DNA of 64,000 nucleotides. Source: Paraburkholderia bryophila (lineage in GTDB: Bacteria; Pseudomonadota; Gammaproteobacteria; Burkholderiales; Burkholderiaceae). The stretch spans positions 62,001-126,000 of the forward strand of contig NZ_QLTK01000013.1 of assembly GCF_003269035.1 (NCBI RefSeq). Direction: 5' to 3'. How positions within the stretch are numbered: the stretch's first letter is position 1; each line of letters opens with the position of its first letter. The notes below the pieces were generated by a model that saw nothing but the letters and a program-made list of their open reading frames with translations, searched no databases and was not told where the DNA came from. This document shows, piece after piece, positions 55,386-64,000 of the stretch. The translations under genes were made by a program, and so were the position numbers.

Positions 55386-56228
55386 ATGTCCAGCAAAACC
55401 CACGAAATCCGTCCGAATCAGTCCATCGAGCTGTTGAAGGAGCTTCACATCCTCACGCGCGACGGCAAGATGAATCAGGACAGCCGCCGCAAGCTCAAGC
55501 AGGTCTACCATCTGTTCCAGTTCATCGAGCCGTTGCTCAAGGAGCACAAGGCCGATCAGGGGGCGGTGACGCTGGTCGACCACGGCGCCGGCAAGTCATA
55601 CCTAGGTTTTATTCTGTACGACCTTTTCTTCAAGGAGTTTCAGGATGCCGCGGGTGGCGCATCGCACATATACGGCATTGAAACGCGCGAGGATCTGGTC
55701 GTGAAATCCGAGGAACTGGCCGCCCGGCTGGGCTTCGCGGGCATGTCGTTTCTGAATCTGTCGGTGGCGGAGTCGATCACGTCCGAGCGCTTGCCCGCGC
55801 GGATCGACATCGTGACGGCGCTGCACGCCTGCAACACCGCCACCGACGACGCGATCCGCTTCGCGCTGCAGAAGCAGGCGAAAAATATCGTCGTGGTGCC
55901 GTGTTGTCAGGCCGAAGTGGCGGGGGTCTTGAAGCAGAACAAGGGTAAGTCGCTGGGGAACGCGCTGACGGAAATCTGGCGGCATCCGCTGCATACGCGG
56001 GAGTTCGGCAGCCAGATCACGAACGTGCTGCGCTGTTTGCAACTCGAAGCGCACGGTTATCAGGTTAGCGTGACCGAGCTGGTCGGCTGGGAGCATTCGA
56101 TGAAAAACGAACTCATCGTCGCCCAGTACAAGGATCTGCCGAGACGGCGTCCGGCCGAGCGCCTCGATGAGGTGATGGAAACGCTGGGAATCGGGGAACT
56201 GAAAGAGCGGTTTTTCGTGTCCGCCTGA
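55386..56228 (+). CDS. SAM-dependent methyltransferase, Methyltransf_32 (GSTCD-like) type
   Basis: The 280-residue product has a helical N-terminus (NQSIELLKELHILTRDGKMNQDSRRKLKQVYHL), the motif-I equivalent LVDHGAGKSYLGFILYDLF, then GIETREDLV, LHACNTATDDAI and VPCCQAEV. The D-x-G-x-GK-x-LG and LHAC/PCCQ elements mark the family of putative methyltransferases with a Cys-rich site. The substrate is not known. The gene is preceded by its own gap and converges with the DUF1415 gene. Confidence 0.85.
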   Translation: MSSKTHEIRPNQSIELLKELHILTRDGKMNQDSRRKLKQVYHLFQFIEPLLKEHKADQGAVTLVDHGAGKSYLGFILYDLFFKEFQDAAGGASHIYGIETREDLVVKSEELAARLGFAGMSFLNLSVAESITSERLPARIDIVTALHACNTATDDAIRFALQKQAKNIVVVPCCQAEVAGVLKQNKGKSLGNALTEIWRHPLHTREFGSQITNVLRCLQLEAHGYQVSVTELVGWEHSMKNELIVAQYKDLPRRRPAERLDEVMETLGIGELKERFFVSA

Positions 56229-56263
56229 TTTCGCGGTGGTTTGCCGCGGAACCGCTGCGTCGA

Positions 56264-56818
56264 TTAACGCTTCAGGAGGGCGTTCCAGCCGGCCAGGCCG
56301 ATTCGCCGGAGCGTTTCCTGGTTGCGCTCGTAAATTTCCTCCGCGTCGGGAAACGCCTGAACTGCCCGCTCGATGCTGTCTTCACGCAGCAGGTGGAAGA
56401 TCGGATACGGCGCCCGGTTGGTGTAGTTCTCGATCTCGTCTGGCTCGCTGCCTTCGAACTGATAAAAAGGATGAAAACTGGCGATCTGAATCACGCCTTC
56501 CAGTCGAAGCTGCTTGATCATCCGTTCGGCGAAAAACAGGCAGTCGTTGTAGTCGAGAAAATCGCCGAGCGTATTCGGAACGATGAGCAGCGTGGTATCC
56601 ACGGCGTTCGGATCGACGGCGACCAGGGTTTGAAGCTCGGCTTCCAGGTCGGCGAGGACCGCTTCCATGTCCGTGGCGTCGCTCACGGCGTAGCGAATCT
56701 GGCCTTTCACATGCACCGCCTTCGCAAACGGACAGAGATTCAGTCCGATCACCGCCTCGGTCAGCCAATGGCGAGTAGCGGCGATGACGGCATCGTGAGA
56801 TTCGGCGGGCAACGGCAT
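56264..56818 (-). CDS. DUF1415 family protein
   Basis: With the start at 56818 the product has 184 residues; the frame is open further upstream but that part is Arg-rich and unlike the family. Motifs: TRHWLTEAVIGLNLCPFAKAVHVKGQIRYAVSDA at the N-terminus, LLIVPNTLGDFLDYNDCLFFAE, and IASFHPFYQFEGSEPDEIENYTNRAPYPIFHLLREDSIERA. This conserved family is found in many proteobacteria and has no established activity. The TetR gene is upstream on the same strand. Confidence 0.92.
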   Translation of the reverse strand: MPLPAESHDAVIAATRHWLTEAVIGLNLCPFAKAVHVKGQIRYAVSDATDMEAVLADLEAELQTLVAVDPNAVDTTLLIVPNTLGDFLDYNDCLFFAERMIKQLRLEGVIQIASFHPFYQFEGSEPDEIENYTNRAPYPIFHLLREDSIERAVQAFPDAEEIYERNQETLRRIGLAGWNALLKR

Positions 56819-56891
56819 GGCAAGTAAGAGCAGGAAAGCGGCAGGAAAGCGCCATTCTAACGGGACCGATCGGCACGCATGCCGATCCACC

Positions 56892-57533
56892 TCAACCCGC
56901 GGGCGCCGCGCCGCAAGCCGCCGCAATCAATTGCGCCGCCGCCTTCGGTGCGGCCAGAATCGGCCCGCACCCCGGCCCATAAGTCTGGCTGGCCGCGTAC
57001 ACACCTTCGATCATCAACCCGAGCGCGTTGGCCAGCGCGACCGGATCGTCGGCGCCGGCGTCGGTCGCGAGGCCGGTTAGCCGCGCCATCAGCCGCGCCT
57101 TGTTGTCATACACGAACTGCCGCGCCGGATGCGCGGCGTCGGGAAACTCCACCGACACGTTGACGAACGGACAGCCGCGATAATCGTCCACTGACGCCCG
57201 CACTGCGAGGTCGTCGAAATATTGCTGCAACTGTCTGGCCGGATCACCCGGATGTTTGGCGAAACTCTTCTCCACGTAGCCGAAGAACTGCTCATCCTTG
57301 CGCGCCAGATACGCCATCACCAGGTCGTCTTTCGACGAAAACTGGCGATACAGACTCATCTTGTTGACGCCCGCCCGCTCGACCACTGCGTCCACGCCGA
57401 CCGTGCGCACGCCTTCGCGATAGAACAGCTCGTCCGCGGCGCGCAGCAGATGCTGCTGCGCCTGCGGCCCCGCCGTCTGCGCACTGCGCGCGCGCCGTGT
57501 GCCGGCCGCCTTGGGGGTTTCGCTATCGGACAT
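56892..57533 (-). CDS. TetR-family regulator, divergent from MFS gene
   Basis: The 213-residue product has an unstructured basic N-terminus, then a TetR helix-turn-helix: LLRAADELFYREGVRTVGVDAVVERAGVNKMSLYRQFSSKDDLVMAYL. The C-terminal domain has GCPFVNVSVEFPDAAHPARQFV, seen in the TetR_C group of regulators. It is divergently arranged with the MFS gene; two palindromes lie in the 154-base gap between them, making the MFS gene the probable target. Confidence 0.92.
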   Translation of the reverse strand: MSDSETPKAAGTRRARSAQTAGPQAQQHLLRAADELFYREGVRTVGVDAVVERAGVNKMSLYRQFSSKDDLVMAYLARKDEQFFGYVEKSFAKHPGDPARQLQQYFDDLAVRASVDDYRGCPFVNVSVEFPDAAHPARQFVYDNKARLMARLTGLATDAGADDPVALANALGLMIEGVYAASQTYGPGCGPILAAPKAAAQLIAAACGAAPAG

Positions 57534-57561
57534 GAATGACCACCTCGCCGTAATTGACGCC

Positions 57562-57590
57562 TTGACATGTTACCGAGCAGTAACTACGAT
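57562..57590 (+). promoter_or_regulatory. Promoter with embedded palindrome between TetR and MFS genes
   Basis: TTGACA (57562-57567) and TACGAT (57585-57590) are separated by 17 bases. Inside the spacer lies the palindrome GTTAC-N6-GTAAC (57569-57584). A repressor bound here would block RNA polymerase. The promoter faces the MFS gene. Confidence 0.65.
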
Positions 57591-57600
57591 CGCAACACTA

Positions 57601-57620
57601 TTGTGACAGATCTGTCACAA
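57601..57620. promoter_or_regulatory. Perfect 20-bp palindrome, candidate TetR operator
   Basis: TTGTGACAGATCTGTCACAA is perfectly self-complementary. It lies just downstream of the predicted -10 box of the MFS promoter, in the region where a TetR dimer would be expected. Binding by the divergent TetR regulator is the simplest reading. Confidence 0.75.
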
Positions 57621-57687
57621 GTCCCTTACCGAAGTCGTAACAATGCGAACGATGCGGCCGGTCCGGCCGGCATCGATTGGAGAACCG

Positions 57688-58971
57688 ATGAACTGGGCAG
57701 CGAGACTGATTGGCGGGCGTTTCCACTACGGCTGGTTGACGGTCGCGGTGGTGTTTCTGGTGTTGCTGGCGGCGGCCGGCACGCGCGCCACGCCCAGCGT
57801 GATGATGGTGCCGCTCGAGCATCAATTCGGCTGGAGCCGCGCGACGATCTCGCTGGCGATCTCCGTGAACATTGCGCTGTACGGCCTGATGGGCCCGTTC
57901 GCGGCAGCCGCGATGCAGCGTTTTGGTGTGCGTCCCACGCTGCTGGCCGCACTCGGCACGATGGCGGCGGGCGTCGCGCTGTCGTCGCTGATGACGCATC
58001 CGTGGCAGATGGTGCTGATCTGGGGCGTGATGGTCGGCGGCTCGACGGGCGTGGCGGCGCTATCGTTGTCGGCCACGGTGGTGACGCGCTGGTTCACCAC
58101 GCGCCGCGGCCTCGTGATGGGCATTCTCACGGCCAGCTCCGCCACCGGCCAACTGGTATTCCTGCCGATGCTCGCCGCCATCGCCGAGCATCACGGCTGG
58201 CGTAACGTCGTATGGGTCGTGGCGATCGCGGCGGCGATCGTGATTCCGCTGGTCGCGTTTCTGTTGCCCGAACGGCCGGCTGACATGCAACTGCGCCCGT
58301 ACGGCGAAGCGCACGACGCGCCGATCGCCGCCGCCGGCAGCAAGCAGAATCCGCTCGCCATCGCGTTCGGCACGCTCGCCATGGCGAGCAAGCGGCGCGA
58401 TTTCTGGCTGTTGTTCTTCAGCTTTTTCATCTGCGGCGCGAGCACCAACGGCTATGTCGGCACGCACCTGATCGCCATGTGCGGCGACTACGGCATGACG
58501 GAAGTGCAGGGCGCCTCGCTGCTCGCCGCGATGGGCATCTTCGATCTGTTCGGCACGACGTTGTCCGGCTGGCTGTCGGACCGCTTCAATAGCCGCGTGC
58601 TGCTGTTCTGGTATTACGGTCTGCGCGGTTTGTCGCTGATCTACCTGCCGCACGCGTTCGGTATCGACTTCTTCGGTCTGCCGCTGTTCGCGGTGTTCTA
58701 CGGGCTGGACTGGATCGCGACCGTGCCGCCGACCGTGCGTCTGGCCACGGACGTCTTCGGCAAGGAATCGGCGCCGGTGGTGTTCGGCTGGGTCGTGGCC
58801 GGCCATCAGCTCGGCGCGGCTTTCGCGGCGCTCGGCGCCGGCATGCTGCGGGCAAGCCTCGGGACTTACACCGTGGCGTCGATGATTTCGGGCGGCCTGT
58901 GCCTCGTGGCTGCGCTGATCGTGCTGCGTATCAACCGGCCGGCCAAGGTGCCGGAACCGCAAGTGGCGTGA
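57688..58971 (+). CDS. MFS transporter, oxalate/formate- or monocarboxylate-like
   Basis: The 427-residue carrier starts at ATG 57688 behind GGAG. It has 12 hydrophobic segments with FHYGWLTVAVVFLVLL as TM1, SVMMVPLEHQFGWSRATISLAISVNIALYGLMGPFAAAAMQRFG in TM2, and a second-half GWLSDRFNSRV motif-A loop. The FGWSRA segment is common in the OFA/MCT branch, which moves small carboxylates. It is likely controlled by the divergent TetR regulator. The substrate is unknown. Confidence 0.9.
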   Translation: MNWAARLIGGRFHYGWLTVAVVFLVLLAAAGTRATPSVMMVPLEHQFGWSRATISLAISVNIALYGLMGPFAAAAMQRFGVRPTLLAALGTMAAGVALSSLMTHPWQMVLIWGVMVGGSTGVAALSLSATVVTRWFTTRRGLVMGILTASSATGQLVFLPMLAAIAEHHGWRNVVWVVAIAAAIVIPLVAFLLPERPADMQLRPYGEAHDAPIAAAGSKQNPLAIAFGTLAMASKRRDFWLLFFSFFICGASTNGYVGTHLIAMCGDYGMTEVQGASLLAAMGIFDLFGTTLSGWLSDRFNSRVLLFWYYGLRGLSLIYLPHAFGIDFFGLPLFAVFYGLDWIATVPPTVRLATDVFGKESAPVVFGWVVAGHQLGAAFAALGAGMLRASLGTYTVASMISGGLCLVAALIVLRINRPAKVPEPQVA

Positions 58972-59180
58972 GGCTTGAGCCTTGGGGCAAGCCGGAAGCA
59001 AACTGCCCGGCAATGTCTGTCGGAACACCTCGCCGCAACGGCCCCACGGGGCCGTTTTCGCTTTGCAGCCTGCGTGAAAACTAACTGCGTACAGGTTGGA
59101 GCACGCGCATCGAAGCCCGGTTATGCTATGTGGCCCCGGGCAGTCGCCCGTCGATCATGAATTTCGACCGAGAGAAGCGC

Positions 59181-59774
59181 ATGACCAACAAACCCGCCCC
59201 TACCGAAGTTGCCATCCACGAGCTGATTGCAGGCCGCTGGAGCCCGCGCGCGTATTCGAGCGAGCCGGTTAGCCGCGAGCACCTGCACGCCGTGCTGGAG
59301 GCGGCTCGCTGGGCCCCTTCGTCGTATAACGCGCAGCCGTGGCGTTTTGTCGTCTTCGATCGCAGCGTCGACGAGGTCTCCTTCAAGAAGGCTTTCGCGA
59401 CGCTGGTGCCGTTCAACCAGGGCTGGAACGCCCCGGCGCCGGTGCTGATCGCGGTGACCACGCACACGCTCACCAACAAGGGCGAAGTGAATCGCTGTGC
59501 GCCTTACGACGCGGGCGCGGCAGCCATGGCGCTCGTGTTGCAGGCGCATGCGCTCGGCCTCGCCGCGCATCAGATGAGCGGCTTCGATGCGAACGCATTC
59601 CGTACGGCGTTCGAGTTGCCGAACGACGTCGACGTGATCTCGATCATCTCGCTTGGTCACTACGGTGAGGTCGACAAGCTCGACCCGGTGCTGCGCGAAC
59701 GCGAGAAGTCGGTGCGCCAGCGTTTGCCGTTGGCGGATATCGCCTATGGCGGCGGGTGGAAGAAAGCGTTCTGA
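59181..59774 (+). CDS. Nitroreductase-family flavoenzyme
   Basis: The 197-residue product (start at ATG 59181 behind GAGAAG) is an FMN-binding nitroreductase-like protein: HELIAGRWSPRAYSSEPVSREHLHAVLEAARWAPSSYNAQPWRFVVF, with the S-x-x-N-x-QPW FMN pocket, then DAGAAAMALVLQAHALGLAAHQMSGF and the C-terminal ISLGHYG. The natural substrate is not shown by sequence. It converges with the MFS gene to its right. Confidence 0.92.
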   Translation: MTNKPAPTEVAIHELIAGRWSPRAYSSEPVSREHLHAVLEAARWAPSSYNAQPWRFVVFDRSVDEVSFKKAFATLVPFNQGWNAPAPVLIAVTTHTLTNKGEVNRCAPYDAGAAAMALVLQAHALGLAAHQMSGFDANAFRTAFELPNDVDVISIISLGHYGEVDKLDPVLREREKSVRQRLPLADIAYGGGWKKAF

Positions 59775-59827
59775 GCGGCGGTACGCCCTCGTATCACCTC
59801 TTCCGTAGAAGATGGAAAGCAGTTGGA

Positions 59828-59861
59828 AACGCGCGGGGGCAGTTCAAACCGCGCGTTTTTT
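59828..59861 (+). terminator. Terminator after the nitroreductase gene
   Basis: A 9-bp stem (AACGCGCGG / CCGCGCGTT) with a 12-base loop is followed by a T-run. It sits 53 bases after the nitroreductase stop and runs up to the stop codon of the convergent MFS gene. Confidence 0.85.
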
Positions 59862-61353
59862 ATTCCGCTGTGGGCCGATCGTCCTGCTCGTCGACCACGC
59901 TCGACAGCGGCGCGGCAACGCTCTCGAGCGATTTGCGCTCGGCGTCCACGCCCCAGATCGCCGCGATCACCGCGGCCGCGAGCATTAGCGCCGAGCCGAC
60001 CAGATAGCCCGAGAACACCTCGCTGCGCTGATGCGTATCGATCAGGCGGCCGAAGAACGCCGGCCCGGCGATCCCGCCCAGCGCCGTGCCGAAGGCGTAA
60101 AACACGGCGATGGCCAGCGCCCGGATTTCCAGCGGAAACGATTCGCTGACCGTCAGATAGGCCGAACTCGCCGCCGCCGACGCGAAAAAGAAAATCACCA
60201 TCCACGCAATCGTCTGCGTGAGGACGGTGAGCAGGTGCTGCTCGAACAGATAACCGCTTATCGTCAGCAGGATTGCGGACAGGCCGTAGGTCGCGGCAAT
60301 CATCTTGCGCCGTCCGATCACGTCGAACAGCCGGCCGAGCAGCAGCGGCCCGAGGAAGTTGCCGAGCGCGAACGGCAACAGATACCAGCCGATATGGTCG
60401 CCCGGAACCTGATAGAAATCGGTCAGCACCAGCGCGTAGGTGAAAAAGATCGCGTTGTAGAAAAACGCCTGCGCGGTCATCAAGGAGAGGCCGACCAGCG
60501 CGCGTCGTCGGTGGACGTTGAAGAGGGTATGGAACACCTCGCGCAGCGGCGTGTGATCCCGCGCTCGCAGCTTCAGGTGCGTCAGATCGTGGTCGGCGAG
60601 CGCGTGGCCCTCGCGACGAAAGCGTGTCTCGATGTTTTCGACGATCGAGCGCGCCGCGCGCTCGTCGCCGTGGGTGAGCAGCCAGCGCGGACTTTCCGGC
60701 ACCCAGATGCGCATCGGCAAAATGGCCAGCGCCAGCACCGCACCGATAAAGAAGCACGCGCGCCAACCCCAGTCGGCCGGTAGGAGATGCGGATCGAGCA
60801 GCACCAGCGAACCCGCCGCACCGAGCCCCGCGCCGACCCAGAAGGTGCCGTTGATGCCGAGATCGGTCCAGCCGCGCACGCGGGCCGGCGTGAATTCCTG
60901 GATCGTCGAATTGATCGCCGTATATTCGCCGCCAATCCCAGCGCCGGTGAGAAAGCGAAACAGCAGAAAACTGGCCAGATTCCATGACAACGCGGTCGCG
61001 GCCGTGGCCGCCAGATACAGCGCCAATGTGATGAAAAACAACTTGCGACGGCCAAGGCGGTCGGTCAACCAGCCGAAGCCGAGCGCGCCGAGCACCGCGC
61101 CGGCGATATAGGCGCTGCCGGCAAGCCCCACGTCAGCGTTGGAAAAGTGCAACGACGGACTGGATTTCAACGCGCTGGCCACCGCGCCCGCCAGCGTCAC
61201 CTCCAATCCGTCGAGCAACCACGTCACGCCTAGCGCGACGACGATCAGCGAGTGAAAACGCCCCCACGGCAAGCGGTCGAGCCTTGACGGCAAATCCGTC
61301 TCGACGATGGCGGCGGTTTTTTCGTGGACAGCGGCGGTAGGCGGCGCGCTCAT
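59860..61353 (-). CDS. MFS transporter, sugar-porter/SV2-like branch
   Basis: The 497-residue carrier has 12 TM segments with motif A GWLTDRLGRRK after TM2 and GRLFDVIGRRK in the second half, RFLTGAGIGGEYTAINS in TM4 and the central PESPRWLLTHGDERAARSIV loop of the sugar-transporter family. The start is at LDRLPWGRFHSLIVVALGVTWLLDGLEVTLAG, the D-G-x-E pattern of the SV2/aromatic-acid group. Substrate unknown. It has no operon partner. Confidence 0.9.
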   Translation of the reverse strand: MSAPPTAAVHEKTAAIVETDLPSRLDRLPWGRFHSLIVVALGVTWLLDGLEVTLAGAVASALKSSPSLHFSNADVGLAGSAYIAGAVLGALGFGWLTDRLGRRKLFFITLALYLAATAATALSWNLASFLLFRFLTGAGIGGEYTAINSTIQEFTPARVRGWTDLGINGTFWVGAGLGAAGSLVLLDPHLLPADWGWRACFFIGAVLALAILPMRIWVPESPRWLLTHGDERAARSIVENIETRFRREGHALADHDLTHLKLRARDHTPLREVFHTLFNVHRRRALVGLSLMTAQAFFYNAIFFTYALVLTDFYQVPGDHIGWYLLPFALGNFLGPLLLGRLFDVIGRRKMIAATYGLSAILLTISGYLFEQHLLTVLTQTIAWMVIFFFASAAASSAYLTVSESFPLEIRALAIAVFYAFGTALGGIAGPAFFGRLIDTHQRSEVFSGYLVGSALMLAAAVIAAIWGVDAERKSLESVAAPLSSVVDEQDDRPTAE

Positions 61354-61543
61354 TGCTCCAAAGTCTCCTCAAGTCCGAAAATTGGCGGCGTATCCTGTCG
61401 AATTCAGCAAGTTTTGTTCCGTCGGGCGGCCCTGACGCGTGAATGCGAGCGGCCCACAAGCGTCAGTTGATGCTGGTTGGGCTTTCGTGTTACAAAGCCG
61501 CTCCCCTTTCTGTCCGCGCCAGCCGTGAGCGGCGATTCCTGCC

Positions 61544-62794
61544 ATGAACTATTGCGCGATTGACTTCGGTACTTCCAACTCGGCCGTGGCCGTTCCCGAC
61601 GGCGGTGCGCTCAGGCTCGCGCCGGTCGAAGGCGCCTACACGACGCTGCCCACCTCGGTGTTTTTCAATACCGACGAAAACACCCGCGAGTTCGGACGGG
61701 CGGCGCTCGCGGCTTACATCGACGGTTTCGACGGTCGGCTGATGCGCTCGATGAAAAGCATTCTCGGCTCGCCGCTCGCCGAGAATTCCACCGATCTCGG
61801 CGACGGCTCCGCGATCAAGTACACGGATGTGATCGCGATTTTCGTCGATCATCTGAAGCGCTCGGCCGAAAAGGCCACCGGCGCGCCGATCAGCCGCGCC
61901 GTGCTGGGACGCCCGGTGTTTTTCGTCGACGACGATCCGCGCGCCGATCAGATGGCACAGCAGCAGCTCGAAGCCGCCGCGCGTTCGGTCGGTTTGCGGG
62001 AGATCCACTTCCAGTATGAGCCGATTGCGGCGGCGTTCGACTACGAGTCACATCTCGCGGAAGAGGGGCTCGTGCTGGTGGCCGACATTGGCGGCGGTAC
62101 CTCGGACTTCTCGCTGGTGCGCGTCGGCCCGCAGCGCATGACCCGCGCGGAGCGCAAGGACGACGTGCTGGCGCACCACGGCGTGCACGTGGCGGGCACG
62201 GACTTCGACCGCCGCGTCGAACTGGCGACGATCCTGCGCGAGCTCGGCTATCAGGCGCTTGATCCGGAAGGCCGCGAAATTCCGAACCGGGTCTATTTCG
62301 ATCTGGCGACCTGGCACCTGATCAACACCGTCTACGCACCGAAGCGCGTCAGCGAACTCTCACTGATGCGGCATCTGTTCACCGAGGTCAAGCACCACGA
62401 CCGTTTGATGCGCGTGGTGGAACAGCGCTTTGGCCACGCATTGGCGGCGCACGCGGAAGAAGCCAAGATCGGCGTGGCGGCGGGCGGCGAGACCGTGATC
62501 GATCTGGACGAAGTGGAAGACGACCTGCGTCTCGCCTTCGACGAAGCGCAGCTGGTTAAAGCGGGCCAGGACGAAACGCAGCGCATCGTGCAGGCGGCGC
62601 GCGACACGGTTCAGGCAGCCGGCGTTGCGACGCGCGACGTCGGCGCGATTTACTTCACCGGCGGTTCGACGGGTTTGGCGTTTCTATCGGGTGCATTGGC
62701 GGCGGCGTTTCCGGACGCCAAACCGGTATTCGGCGATCGTCTCGCCAGTGTCGCGACAGGTCTCGGTATTCACGCGCGACGTATCTTCGGATAA
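61544..62794 (+). CDS. Hsp70-family protein, YegD-like
   Basis: The 416-residue product has the actin/Hsp70 ATPase fold only, without the normal substrate-binding domain: phosphate-1 loop IDFGTSNSAVAV at the N-terminus, EPIAAAFDYES, phosphate-2 loop VLVADIGGGTSDFSLVRV and adenosine motif YFTGGSTGLAFL. E. coli YegD is the closest named relative; its role as a chaperone is not established. It is followed by a terminator shared with the convergent csp gene. Confidence 0.93.
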   Translation: MNYCAIDFGTSNSAVAVPDGGALRLAPVEGAYTTLPTSVFFNTDENTREFGRAALAAYIDGFDGRLMRSMKSILGSPLAENSTDLGDGSAIKYTDVIAIFVDHLKRSAEKATGAPISRAVLGRPVFFVDDDPRADQMAQQQLEAAARSVGLREIHFQYEPIAAAFDYESHLAEEGLVLVADIGGGTSDFSLVRVGPQRMTRAERKDDVLAHHGVHVAGTDFDRRVELATILRELGYQALDPEGREIPNRVYFDLATWHLINTVYAPKRVSELSLMRHLFTEVKHHDRLMRVVEQRFGHALAAHAEEAKIGVAAGGETVIDLDEVEDDLRLAFDEAQLVKAGQDETQRIVQAARDTVQAAGVATRDVGAIYFTGGSTGLAFLSGALAAAFPDAKPVFGDRLASVATGLGIHARRIFG

Positions 62795-62852
62795 CCGGAC
62801 TAATCAATCGCATACCGCGAAGATAATCACCGCGACTCGTTGTAATGGATAT

Positions 62853-62882
62853 AAAAAAACCCCGCCGAGGCGGGGTTTTTTT
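62853..62882. terminator. Bidirectional terminator between YegD-like and csp genes
   Basis: An 8-bp stem (ACCCCGCC / GGCGGGGT) with a two-base loop has a T-run on one side and an A-run on the other. It can stop transcripts from both convergent genes. Confidence 0.93.
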
Positions 62883-62905
62883 GCGTCCAGAAGGAAGCGT
62901 GAAGC

Positions 62906-63109
62906 TTAAGCCGGCTTGATGTTAGCGGCTTGCTTGCCCTTCGGGCCCGTCTTCACTTCAAACGTAACCTTTTGGTTTTCTTGCAGCGTCTTGAAGCCTT
63001 CCGTGCGGATTTCCGAGAAATGCGCGAACAGATCTTCGCCACCGCCGTCCGGCGTGATGAAGCCAAAGCCCTTTGCGTCATTGAACCACTTGACGGTACC
63101 GGTTTCCAT
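62906..63109 (-). CDS. Cold-shock domain protein
   Basis: The 67-residue CspA-type protein is an RNA/DNA-binding beta-barrel: METGTVKWFNDAKGFGFITP with RNP1 KGFGFI, then RNP2-like DLFAHFSEI, and GPKGKQAANIKPA at the end. The start at 63109 follows AGGAAC; the frame is open upstream but that part is its leader. The long upstream segment probably includes a structured leader RNA, as for other csp genes. Confidence 0.97.
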   Translation of the reverse strand: METGTVKWFNDAKGFGFITPDGGGEDLFAHFSEIRTEGFKTLQENQKVTFEVKTGPKGKQAANIKPA

Positions 63110-63592
63110 ATTACTTGTTCCTAAAGATGGTAAATAAGGCCGAAGCCCAGAAAGTGCATGAAAATCAAGGAAGGGGGTAATGGGACCAACCGGAGTACCG
63201 TTGATGGGCGAACTACGAAAGACCAATTCACTCGCCGCTTGAAATCCTGCCCGGACGTTATACGGCCATTTTGAGAGAAGGTCAACACTCTCCTGGCAAC
63301 TTTCCACACTTTAGGGTAGTGGGCGCAAATTTTGCTTACAAAGCTTGCTGTTCGCCCGATTTTTTTGCTAGGGAGAACCCTTAGTTGGCCTGCAGCGTGC
63401 GGGTGCAACCGTTAAACTACGCGCCGCGCGTCGGTTGCACCTGATTAGAATGGACCGTCGCCGCATCGACATGCGTATCACCCCGTCCCGCTCCCAGCGA
63501 CGTCACGTGGTGCCGGTATGGTTCGGATGCACATTTGCATAGGTCCGGAGTCGGTGCTAAAGCACTCACTTCGGCCGACACAGGAGAAGACG
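63110..63592. other. 483-base divergent gap: csp leader and permease promoter region
   Basis: The csp side is AT-richer around 63296-63386 and probably includes the csp promoter and a long 5' untranslated leader. A strong cold-box match was not found by eye. On the permease side the gap ends in a ribosome site before 63593. Short open frames here lack ribosome sites. Confidence 0.45.
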
Positions 63593-64000
63593 TGAAAAGT
63601 TCTATACAACGGAACATCGGGCCGGTCGCGCTGCTGCTGACCGGCTTGGGTTCGATCATCGGATCGGGCTGGCTGTTCGGCGCGTGGAAGGCTGCAAAAA
63701 TTGCCGGCCCGGCTGCCATTTGTGCATGGGTGATCGGCGCGGTCGTGATTCTTGCGATTGCGTTGACCTACGCGGAACTCGGTGCGATGTTCCCGGAGTC
63801 CGGCGGCATGGTGCGCTATGCACGTTACTCGCACGGCGCGCTGGTGGGTTTCATCAGCGCGTGGGCCAACTGGATCGCCATTGTCTCGGTGATTCCAATC
63901 GAGGCTGAAGCATCCATTCAATATATGAGTACGTGGCCGTATCCATGGGCGCACGCGCTATTCGTGGATGGGTCATTAACTCATAACGGGTTATTGCTGT
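63593..64000 (+). CDS. APC-family amino acid permease (5' part only)
   Basis: The gene starts with GTG behind AGGAGA and runs off the right edge after 136 codons. It shows the APC signature at TM1 (GPVALLLTGLGSIIGSGWLFG), then TM2 (AAICAWVIGAVVILAIALTYAELGAMFPESGG) and TM3 with GALVGFISAWANWIAIVSVIPIEAEASIQYM. The PIEAEASIQY run after TM3 recalls aspartate:proton symporter-like members. The substrate is not determined. Confidence 0.88.

Overview
This is a GC-rich stretch of beta-proteobacterial core chromosome, most like Burkholderia sensu lato (probably Paraburkholderia, chromosome 1). The assignment rests on protein content and gene order: gltBD, a TPP-riboswitch-led thiOSGE cluster, mlaFEDACB with an ABC-2 exporter, bolA and murA, then hisGDCB-marC-hisHAFIE, tatABC, a DegS-like protease, petABC and sspAB. 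No prophage, insertion sequence, CRISPR array or rRNA is visible; there is one tRNA gene.

Layout. 1-8.1 kb: the start of an OmpW-type porin, a RAYT-like transposase-family protein that has lost its catalytic residues, and glutamate synthase gltB/gltD with strong hairpins between the two genes. 8.1-10.7 kb: dadA and an MFS carrier. 11-18.2 kb: the most accessory part, with a Tat-exported phosphatase-like lipoprotein whose catalytic Cys is Ser, an OmpR/EnvZ-type pair, a run of small exported proteins, a stand-alone FlgH-like L-ring lipoprotein, a second orphan OmpR-type regulator and another lipoprotein. 18.4-21 kb: an SbmA/YddA-like ABC exporter overlapping an SDR gene. 21.3-25.1 kb: thiamine thiazole synthesis. 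25.2-31.7 kb: retrograde phospholipid transport (Mla), a second ABC exporter and BolA. 31.8-41.3 kb: murA and the histidine operon. 41.4-50.6 kb: HIT protein, Tat translocase, DegS-like protease, Nif3-like protein, cytochrome bc1, SspA/SspB and tRNA-Thr(UGU). 50.9-64 kb: single genes and small units (two TetR regulators, two MFS carriers, two methyltransferases, a BaiN/HI0933-like flavoprotein, DUF1415, nitroreductase, YegD-like Hsp70, cold-shock protein) and the start of an amino-acid permease.

How they work together. Most genes are housekeeping. Glutamate synthase supplies amino groups; the his operon makes histidine; Mla proteins keep outer-membrane lipid asymmetry; TatABC exports folded proteins, plausibly including the Rieske protein PetA and the Tat lipoprotein seen here. 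The items most worth follow-up are the FlgH/duplicated-regulator island, the two dead-enzyme signatures (RAYT and phosphatase), the leader ORF coupled to thiO behind the riboswitch, the ThiE N-terminal extension, and the paired operator palindromes between a TetR gene and an MFS gene.
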